From the NCBI GenBank assembly GCA_947296835.1, contig CAMYQS010000018.1:1-12569 (forward strand): a DNA stretch of 12,569 nucleotides, read 5' to 3'. Source of the DNA: an uncultured Atopostipes sp. GTDB lineage: Bacteria; Bacillota; Bacilli; Lactobacillales; Carnobacteriaceae_A. The notes under the pieces are model-generated. The model had not been told where the DNA came from. It worked only from the letters and a program-made list of their open reading frames with translations, and ran no database searches. Positions 7,193-12,569 of this stretch are shown here, piece after piece (position 1 is the stretch's first letter; each line of letters begins with the position of its first letter). Position numbers and translations under genes: made by a program.

Positions 7193-8614
7193 ATGTCAGA
7201 GTATTCAGATGCTACAACGGTTGCTGAAGTTACACATGCTAAAGAAGAAAAAAGACCATTTAGTTTTAAAGATGAATTAGGTTATATCTTAGGTGATATG
7301 GGGGGAAGTTTTGTAAACTTATATATTGATGCATTCTTCCTAACATTTGCTACGTACGTATTAGGAATTAGCCCAATGTTTATGGGTAACTTATTCTTAT
7401 TTGCTCGTTTATTTGATGCGATTAACGATCCGATTTTAGGTTCATTGCCAGACCGCTGGAAATTAGGTAAGAGTGGCGATAAATTTAAACCATATATCAA
7501 GATTGCTATGTGGCCATTAGCTTTATCTGTAATATTCGCTTTTGCAGACGTTTCAGCATGGGACTCAACGCTTAAGCACGTTTGGGTAGTCTTTGCTTAT
7601 GTCTTATACGGCGTTTCGTATACCGGAACATCAATGCCTTTTGGAGCTATGGCAAACATTATTACAGATGACCCAATTGAACGTACAAAGTTATCCAGAG
7701 CTCGTTCAATCGGTGGAACATTAGTAGGTGCTGGATTCTTAGCTCTCATTCCATTATTCATCTGGGATGATGCTGGACAAGCTGTTCCTAAAGCATTCTT
7801 TATTATCGCAATTTTCTTTGCACTATTCTCACTATTAAGTTATACAGGATTACTGAAGTTTACAGAAGAACGTATTGTTGAAGAGAAGAAAACTGAAGAC
7901 GTTGTTGACTTTGAATACTCAAAAGTTCTAAAAGATGTCCTTAAAAACCGTCCATTAGTCGGGGTTATGTTAGCAACTATTGGTTCATTAATCTTTATTA
8001 CAGCAAATGGGCAACTAGGATCCATCATGTTCTTAGAGTATTACCGTATGCCGCAACTACAATCAATTACTCAATTATCTCAAGTGGCAGTTTTACTTGT
8101 ATGTTTACCACTAGTACCAAGACTATCTGACAAGTTTGGGAAACAAAAAACATTATTAGCAGCAGTTGCATTTAATGCTATTATTGCAGCTTTCCTGTTT
8201 ATTGTTCCAATCGAAAACCCATATCTATTCGTAGTATTATTCATTATTGGTAACATCGGACAAACAATCTTTACAATGTTAATCTGGGCTTTAGTAAGTG
8301 ATACGCTAGACTACCATGAATACAAATTTAACTACCGTAGTGATGGTTCACTATATTCAATCTACACATTCTCAAGAAAAATCGGTTCAACGATAGCTTC
8401 TACATTAGCAGGATATTCATTAGCTTGGATTGGTTTTGTTGTAGGTGCAGCAACTCAGTCACCAGAAGTTTCTGGAAACATCCGTCTTCTGTATACGGCA
8501 GTACCGTTAGTTGCATCAATTCTTGAATTAGTTGGTGTAGGTCTAGTCTTTAACTTAACAAAAGAAAAAACGAATGAAATGTACGCAACATTAACACAAC
8601 GTCGTAAAAAATAA
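7193..8614 (+). CDS. GPH-family glycoside/pentoside/hexuronide:cation symporter
   Basis: A 473-residue inner-membrane carrier of about 12 hydrophobic segments, the usual length for the GPH branch of the major facilitator superfamily. The family motif after the second transmembrane segment is clear: NDPILGSLPDR at 78-88, followed by the basic loop KLGKSGDKFKPYI, and the middle loop carries SDKFGKQK. The N-terminus FKDELGYILGDMG is the typical GPH opening. About 25 hydrophilic residues precede it. There is no C-terminal IIA-like domain, unlike LacS. AAGGGG about nine bases upstream serves the ATG. As last gene of the operon it should bring in, with Na+ or H+, the substrate for the deacetylase and hydrolase. 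GPH proteins carry sugars, uronides and glycosides; specificity cannot be read here. Confidence 0.9.
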   Translation: MSEYSDATTVAEVTHAKEEKRPFSFKDELGYILGDMGGSFVNLYIDAFFLTFATYVLGISPMFMGNLFLFARLFDAINDPILGSLPDRWKLGKSGDKFKPYIKIAMWPLALSVIFAFADVSAWDSTLKHVWVVFAYVLYGVSYTGTSMPFGAMANIITDDPIERTKLSRARSIGGTLVGAGFLALIPLFIWDDAGQAVPKAFFIIAIFFALFSLLSYTGLLKFTEERIVEEKKTEDVVDFEYSKVLKDVLKNRPLVGVMLATIGSLIFITANGQLGSIMFLEYYRMPQLQSITQLSQVAVLLVCLPLVPRLSDKFGKQKTLLAAVAFNAIIAAFLFIVPIENPYLFVVLFIIGNIGQTIFTMLIWALVSDTLDYHEYKFNYRSDGSLYSIYTFSRKIGSTIASTLAGYSLAWIGFVVGAATQSPEVSGNIRLLYTAVPLVASILELVGVGLVFNLTKEKTNEMYATLTQRRKK

Positions 8615-8634
8615 TCATTCAATTTAATTAAAAT

Positions 8635-8678
8635 AAGCCCACTATTCGGATTCTTGAAATCTTAATAGTGGGTTTTTT
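8635..8678 (+). terminator. Terminator of the catabolic operon
   Basis: AAGCCCACTATT (8635-8646) pairs perfectly with AATAGTGGGTT (8664-8674) across an 18-base loop, followed by a T run. It lies 20 bases after the symporter stop codon. Confidence 0.9.
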
Positions 8679-8687
8679 CTGTTTCTG

Positions 8688-8727
8688 TGGAATACTTTCA
8701 CCAAACTAATTTCCGTGAAATATTCCA
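8688..8727. repeat. 40-base inverted repeat of unknown role
   Basis: TGGAATACTTTCAC (8688-8701) is the reverse complement of GTGAAATATTCCA (8715-8727) except for one bulged C, with a 13-base loop. It has no T run on either strand, so it is not a simple terminator. It lies between two genuine terminators of convergent genes. Confidence 0.7.
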
Positions 8728-8731
8728 GACA

Positions 8732-8771
8732 ATAAAAAAAGATAGCACACAATAATCTGCATGCTATCTTT
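8732..8771 (-). terminator. Terminator of the minus-strand lipoprotein gene
   Basis: Read on the minus strand, AAAGATAGCA (8771-8762) pairs with TGCTATCTTT (8747-8738), followed by a run of T residues (A run 8734-8740 on the plus strand). It begins ten bases after the lipoprotein stop codon. Confidence 0.88.
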
Positions 8772-8781
8772 AATTCAGCTA

Positions 8782-9387
8782 TTAAATTTCTTCAAATAAA
8801 TGTTGGATAACAATCTTCCACTGGTCGTTTTCTTTTTTTACTTCATAAACAATCACCGATGTATGAACGTCTATAGAAGCGGTCATTTCAACACCAACAC
8901 TATCTTCAGTATAATGTTCTTCACGTACTTCAATCGAATCATAGTTTCTATAAGTCATAACCACATCATGGGCATTTACATTCGAATCAATAGCGTTAAA
9001 TTTTTCTCTAAAACTATCTAGATCAGGTAACGTTCCACCATCATAAGCAATCGCATAAACAGTATCGACATCACCTATCGCAAGTGAGTGAGAGTAGAGT
9101 AGGACCATTTTTTCTGGTGAATAATCTTTAAGGTGTGTCACATCAAATTCTTCTACAAATAAATTATAAGCTTTTAATTCTTCTTCGGTAAAATCGTTTA
9201 AATATGAAAAGTTCTCTAGCGAGTTAATTTTTTCTTCCTGTGCTGTAACGACTGTTTTAAGTTCAGCGACTTCTTCGGTTAATTGACTGATTTCATTTTT
9301 ATAAACTGCAGCGTCGTTATCGGTATTCACACAACCAACTAGTAAGAAACTAATAATGAAAGCTGTAAATAGTATTTTCTTGGTCAA
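8782..9387 (-). CDS. Lipoprotein with coiled-coil stalk, function unknown
   Basis: A 201-residue lipoprotein from the chosen TTG start. The signal peptide MTKKILFTAFIISFLLVGC ends in the lipobox LVGC with the lipidated C19; the mature protein would sit on the outer face of the membrane. A heptad-rich, Glu/Lys/Leu segment (about 29-59) predicts a coiled-coil stalk. A globular C-terminal domain of roughly 110 residues (YSHSLAIGDVDTVYAIA to the terminal QWKIVIQHLF) has the feel of an NTF2-like fold, though this is only a guess from the pattern. AGGAGG (9402-9397) touches the ATG at 9396, too close to use, but stands nine bases from the TTG at 9387. ATG 9396 or TTG 9408 would only add residues before the signal peptide. 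It is divergent from the membrane protein/ABC pair and may share its control region. Confidence 0.8.
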   Translation of the reverse strand: MTKKILFTAFIISFLLVGCVNTDNDAAVYKNEISQLTEEVAELKTVVTAQEEKINSLENFSYLNDFTEEELKAYNLFVEEFDVTHLKDYSPEKMVLLYSHSLAIGDVDTVYAIAYDGGTLPDLDSFREKFNAIDSNVNAHDVVMTYRNYDSIEVREEHYTEDSVGVEMTASIDVHTSVIVYEVKKENDQWKIVIQHLFEEI

Positions 9388-9396
9388 TCCTTTCAT

Positions 9397-9402
9397 CCTC
9401 CT
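9397..9402 (-). promoter_or_regulatory. Ribosome binding site that decides the lipoprotein start
   Basis: AGGAGG on the minus strand. It abuts ATG 9396 with no spacer and lies inside the frame opened by TTG 9408, but is correctly spaced (nine bases) for the in-frame TTG at 9387. Confidence 0.65.
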
Positions 9403-9471
9403 ATTCAAAAAGCGATATTATTAAAGTATATATGGAAGTGCTTACTTTAGCTAGAGTCTTCTAGTTCAAAA

Positions 9472-9511
9472 TTAAGACAAACTTAAGATTGACTAAAGCC
9501 AGTACTAAGAT
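9472..9511 (+). promoter_or_regulatory. TTAAGA tandem repeats at 11-base spacing, candidate response-regulator operator
   Basis: TTAAGA occurs at 9472-9477 and 9483-9488, exactly 11 bases apart. A weaker TAAAGC follows at about 9494, and CTAAGAT at 9505-9511, the latter keeping a roughly 22-base distance to the second copy. Direct repeats at one helical turn are the normal operator form for OmpR/PhoB-type response regulators. It lies upstream of the membrane protein/ABC genes and between them and the divergent lipoprotein gene. No response regulator is encoded in the window. Confidence 0.5.
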
Positions 9512-9547
9512 TCGCCTTGTAAACTATTTGTAGAAGGGGAGAATGTC

Positions 9548-9997
9548 GTGAAAAAGAAAATATTCCTATTTATCGGAGCATTATTCATGCTGTTTTTTAT
9601 TTATATCGGATTGATTATCTATCAAACAAATAAACTTGAAATTGTTTCATTCGAAGATATTCGAACTATTGAAATCTCAAGCAACGACGAACTAGGTAAA
9701 GATACTACGATTCAAATTGAAGCGAATGTTGAACGTTTTGAGGCGCTTGAGATGGTAGAAAGTGAAGTTGTTGAAGAGACACTTTACTTAATTATTCATA
9801 AGTGGCCAGCATTTAAACAAGTGGATAAAATCGAGTTAAGCCTAGAGCGTGTACACAACCTGAAACAAATTAATCGAATCTCGGTCATCTATGGTGATCC
9901 TTATACCGGTGAAGGAACCTCAAAAGGTATCTTTCTCAGTGACTTAATCGATCATCCGGAACAAGAAATTATCTGGGAAAAGGAGCGGTCAGAATGA
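9548..9997 (+). CDS. Small single-pass membrane protein, unknown, partner of the ABC transporter
   Basis: A 149-residue protein starting at GTG; GAAGGGGA ends about eight bases upstream, and the nearby ATG at 9543 is out of frame and stops after two codons. The N-terminus has KKK followed by one long hydrophobic segment (about 5-25), without a lipobox or a good signal peptidase site, so it is probably a signal anchor. About 120 acidic, strand-rich residues would lie outside the membrane. I do not recognise the domain. Its stop codon overlaps the start of the next gene by four bases (ATGA), so it is almost certainly made together with the ABC transporter and may act as an accessory or sensing subunit. 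Confidence 0.75.
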   Translation: MKKKIFLFIGALFMLFFIYIGLIIYQTNKLEIVSFEDIRTIEISSNDELGKDTTIQIEANVERFEALEMVESEVVEETLYLIIHKWPAFKQVDKIELSLERVHNLKQINRISVIYGDPYTGEGTSKGIFLSDLIDHPEQEIIWEKERSE

Positions 9998-12117
9998 TTC
10001 AGTTAAATCACTTAAGTAAAAGTTACAAAGAGCATCTCGTGTTAGACAAAGTATCCTTAAAGTTAGAAGACCCCTCTAAAATTCATGTCCTAAAAGGTCA
10101 AAGTGGTAGTGGTAAGACGACATTATTCAATATTTTAATGGGCTTGGACAAAGATTTTACCGGTGATTATCGCTTATTTGGAAAGCCGGCAAAGAACTTC
10201 ACGAATGATGAATGGGCAGAGATTCGAGAACATGGAATTCGTATCGTTTTTCAAGACTTTAAGTTGTTGGAGCATTTCACCGTTTACGATAATCTTTATT
10301 TAACAGGCGACTATACGGAAAGCGAAATCAATGAAGTCCTGCAAGATTTAGATATTGTCGACTTGAAGGATCAACTCATTTCAACATTAAGTGGGGGTCA
10401 AAAGCAACGCGTCGCTATCGCTCGGGCTGTCATTTCACAACCCAAAATTTTGCTACTGGATGAGCCGACAGGGAATTTAGACACGATGACAACAGAACAC
10501 ATCATGTCGTATATGAATCGCTTGCGGAATAAAGGGATACTCATTTTCATGATCACGCACGATGAGCAGTTAGCAAAAGCGGCAGACATTCTTTATGAAA
10601 TGAAAGACAAAAAGGTGACCGTATTAAAAGATGCATTCCCAGTACAAACCGGCCAGATAGAGGAGACCCAACAAGAAAAAACAAAGAAGAAAGTTACCCA
10701 ATATGTATGGAAAACGTTGAATCGTATGAAGCAGAAGAATCTATTATTAGCGATCCCGATTATTCTCTTAATGACATTGTTCATACTAGTATTTAGTAGT
10801 TTTCGAGCAAGCTCTACACAGTCATTCCTAGATTTTTTCGAAGGGGTGAGTGATCGTGTCATTGTAGTTTCCACCACGAATTTGAAAGAAGATTTAACGG
10901 ATGAATTAAATGAAAAGGGGATTATGCCATCAACGGATGGTAACCGAATAGCCTTTTCAACAGCTGATGTGGATAAGGTTCAAAATATCAATCATGTAGA
11001 TGACGTACATTTATTTTCGGATGGATGGTATTCGCATTATGATAAGGACCAGATGATTTATGAAACGCGGCTCTCACGAATGGATTATCTTGAGATGCTC
11101 AATCCATCTATTCAATACAACCCTCAACAGAGTTGGCTAGCATTCAATTTCACACAAATGGTGCTGCCGACTGATCTCATCACGGATTATAATATGGATA
11201 ATATTCAACTTGTAGAGGGTGTCTATCCAGCAGAACAGACAGATGAGATTTTAGTACCAGATATTTATGGCATTCTATATTTAGATACGGATAATACAGC
11301 AGAATTGATTGGAGAAGAAATCACCTTAACTGTTCATGACTTTGACAATATCGAGGCAAAAAAAGAATATACAGTTAGTGGTGTTTACGATTCGGGTTAT
11401 CGACAAAATTTAAATGCGGAATATCCGATTTACACAAGTTATGTTGAGCCTACAGTCTACAAAGTGACTGAAGATGATTACGCCTTCTTCAAACAAAGTC
11501 TTGCATCAAGTGAACGCGACGCCGAATTTAACAAAGAATTAATCGATAGCTTTGAACAATTTGAAGCAGCTTACGGTACAGGGCACATGTCGATGTTAGT
11601 GCGTGTCGACTCCTCAGAAAATATTGAAGCAGTAAGTGCGGAACTCGGTGAAATTTACCCCGCTTATCGATTAACGTCACAGTATGAATTAAAGCATGGT
11701 GAATTATCCGATATTTATAATCGACTCGTTTCCATTCTAATCATTGGTTCAATTGTGATCGCACTTGTGGTGGGAATCATCATCGTATTTTTAAACAAAG
11801 GGCAATTGAATAATCGAAATCGTGAAATGGCTATTCTTTATAGTTTGGGATTCAAACGAAAAGATATTTATTCGATTATTATTCGCGAAACTTTTCTACA
11901 GTTTTTATTTTATATTGTCACATCTGGAATAGCCGTCTATCTTTTAAATGTGTTTTATTTAAGTCAAACAAAGTATGGACCACTTTTTAAAAACCTATTT
12001 GAACCGTCAAACGTTATATTAATCATTTTATTAATTGGATGGATGTTAATCGTTTCAGTCATCTGGAGTGTGAACGGTGTGAAGCAGAAGAACTTAATTA
12101 AATACTTAAACGAATAA
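9994..12117 (+). CDS. Fused ABC ATPase and FtsX-type permease (MacB-like layout)
   Basis: A 707-residue single-chain transporter subunit. The ATPase covers about 1-215: Walker A GQSGSGKT at 35-42 with K41, signature LSGGQ at 132-136, Walker B LLLDEPTGN with D156 and E157, and H-loop H189. It belongs to the LolD/MacB/FtsE group. One membrane segment (about 250-270) is followed by a large outer domain of about 310 residues, then three more segments (about 579-601, 633-655, 674-692). The FtsX-domain hallmark NREMAILYSLGFKRKDIY lies between the second and third. Four segments with a large periplasm-facing domain match MacB topology. Members act as mechanotransmission pumps or peptide-resistance and lipoprotein-handling systems, not classical exporters. 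No MacA-like adaptor is nearby; the small membrane protein upstream overlaps the gene instead. Substrate unknown. Confidence 0.9.
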   Translation: MIQLNHLSKSYKEHLVLDKVSLKLEDPSKIHVLKGQSGSGKTTLFNILMGLDKDFTGDYRLFGKPAKNFTNDEWAEIREHGIRIVFQDFKLLEHFTVYDNLYLTGDYTESEINEVLQDLDIVDLKDQLISTLSGGQKQRVAIARAVISQPKILLLDEPTGNLDTMTTEHIMSYMNRLRNKGILIFMITHDEQLAKAADILYEMKDKKVTVLKDAFPVQTGQIEETQQEKTKKKVTQYVWKTLNRMKQKNLLLAIPIILLMTLFILVFSSFRASSTQSFLDFFEGVSDRVIVVSTTNLKEDLTDELNEKGIMPSTDGNRIAFSTADVDKVQNINHVDDVHLFSDGWYSHYDKDQMIYETRLSRMDYLEMLNPSIQYNPQQSWLAFNFTQMVLPTDLITDYNMDNIQLVEGVYPAEQTDEILVPDIYGILYLDTDNTAELIGEEITLTVHDFDNIEAKKEYTVSGVYDSGYRQNLNAEYPIYTSYVEPTVYKVTEDDYAFFKQSLASSERDAEFNKELIDSFEQFEAAYGTGHMSMLVRVDSSENIEAVSAELGEIYPAYRLTSQYELKHGELSDIYNRLVSILIIGSIVIALVVGIIIVFLNKGQLNNRNREMAILYSLGFKRKDIYSIIIRETFLQFLFYIVTSGIAVYLLNVFYLSQTKYGPLFKNLFEPSNVILIILLIGWMLIVSVIWSVNGVKQKNLIKYLNE

Positions 12118-12123
12118 TTACCG

Positions 12124-12167
12124 AAAGATTCTATCGAGTTCATTTCACTCGCTAGGATCTTTTTTTC
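12124..12167 (+). terminator. Terminator of the membrane protein/ABC operon
   Basis: AAAGATTCTATCGAG pairs with CTCGCTAGGATCTTT (one mismatch and one wobble) around a short loop, followed by seven T residues. It starts six bases after the stop codon. Confidence 0.88.
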
Positions 12168-12227
12168 ATAAAAAAGAATTTAAATAGTCATTTTAAATGG
12201 CGCACTTTTTAATCCAACTCAAATCTA

Positions 12228-12236
12228 TGATAAAAT
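12228..12236 (+). promoter_or_regulatory. Extended -10 promoter of the phosphatase gene
   Basis: TGATAAAAT is TGn followed by TAAAAT. The -35 region 17 bases upstream (TTTAAT) is weak. A short inverted repeat, ATTTAAA (12178-12184) with TTTAAAT (12192-12198), lies upstream. Confidence 0.55.
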
Positions 12237-12271
12237 AGGATAAGAAACAAATTGAAAGGAGGAATCAGTCA

Positions 12272-12569
12272 ATGAATAAAGAAAAAGTTTTTGTTGTTGG
12301 TGATGTTCATGGACAGATTACAATGTTGGATGAATTGCTACAATATTGGAAGCCAGAAGAACAACAGTTAATCTTTTTAGGAGACTTGGCTGACAGGGGT
12401 GAAAATTCAAAAGCAACACTTGAACGCGCTCATGAGCTAATGGAAGAATATGATGCAATTGTCGTGAAGGGCAATCATGATGAAATGTTGGAGAACTTCC
12501 TGGAGCAGCCCGAGCAATATCTCGCGCAGTATTATATGAACGGCGGAGAGAGTACGGAGAATTCTTTAC
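12272..12569 (+). CDS. PPP-type metallophosphatase (N-terminal part, cut by window end)
   Basis: The first 99 codons of a calcineurin-like phosphoesterase. The three metal-binding motifs of the PPP Ser/Thr phosphatase class are all visible: GDVHG at 10-14 (D11, H13), GDLADRG at 37-43 (D38, D41, R42) and GNHDE at 67-71 (N68, H69). The last is GNHE in eukaryotic PPP enzymes but GNHD in many bacterial ones. The start is set by AAAGGAGG at 12256-12263, eight bases before the ATG. The protein would be cytosolic. Substrates in this family range from phosphoproteins to dinucleoside tetraphosphates, and the missing C-terminal part is needed to separate them. Confidence 0.88.
   Translation, partial: MNKEKVFVVGDVHGQITMLDELLQYWKPEEQQLIFLGDLADRGENSKATLERAHELMEEYDAIVVKGNHDEMLENFLEQPEQYLAQYYMNGGESTENSL

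Noticed and set aside
8688..8727. Reading the inverted repeat as a cre box
   Set aside because: Neither arm keeps the central CG or the flanking positions of the cre consensus.
8800..9021. Plus-strand open frame opposite the lipoprotein gene
   Set aside because: It has no ribosome binding site and low-complexity content, and is the antisense shadow of a lipoprotein gene with a signal peptide and its own terminator.
9451..9464. CTAGA/TCTAG inverted repeat in the divergent gap
   Set aside because: Five-base arms with a four-base loop are too short to separate from chance in AT-rich DNA.
12178..12198. ATTTAAA/TTTAAAT inverted repeat upstream of the phosphatase promoter as an operator
   Set aside because: Each arm is itself made only of A and T in a very AT-rich stretch, so it is likely to arise by chance.

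Overview
The window comes from an AT-rich, low-GC Gram-positive chromosome. Strong AAGGAGG-type ribosome binding sites, stem-loop plus T-run terminators, CcpA-type cre boxes and the protein families all point to Firmicutes. A lactic acid bacterium of the Carnobacteriaceae/Enterococcaceae type is my best guess, but this is inferred from general character and not from a marker gene. I saw no tRNA, rRNA, CRISPR array, insertion sequence or attachment site. No gene-free stretch exceeds 300 bases.

Layout. (1) 1-1872: the tail of one ABC exporter half-transporter and the whole of a second (76-1824), back to back, closed by a terminator; together they look like a heterodimeric multidrug-type exporter. 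(2) 1959-3742: an ECF-type sigma factor overlapping by 17 bases a membrane-anchored anti-sigma factor of the DUF4179 type; a stress-signalling pair with its own terminator. (3) 3774-4658: a single AraC-family regulator with its own terminator. (4) 4680-8678: a three-gene catabolic operon encoding a YdjC/ChbG-like carbohydrate deacetylase, a cytosolic alpha/beta-hydrolase-domain esterase-like protein and a GPH-family sugar:cation symporter. Its upstream region holds an extended -10 promoter flanked by two cre-like boxes, plus a 22-bp direct repeat that could bind the AraC regulator. (5) 8679-8781: a convergent intergenic region with an unexplained 40-base inverted repeat and the terminator of the next gene. 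(6) 8782-9387, minus strand: a lipoprotein with a coiled-coil stalk. (7) 9388-12167: divergently transcribed from the lipoprotein, a small single-pass membrane protein and a fused ATPase/FtsX-type permease overlapping by four bases. The divergent gap contains TTAAGA repeats at an exact 11-base period, as in OmpR/PhoB-type operators. (8) 12228-12569: promoter and first 99 codons of a PPP-type metallophosphatase cut by the window edge.

How it fits together. The most interesting unit is the AraC plus deacetylase/hydrolase/symporter locus. All three products appear cytosolic or inner-membrane, and no glycosidase or sugar kinase is present. This suggests uptake of a small acylated (acetylated or esterified) sugar compound followed by intracellular removal of acyl groups, under carbon catabolite control. 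The lipoprotein/small membrane protein/ABC unit looks like a signal-controlled envelope module. The substrates of both are unknown from sequence alone.
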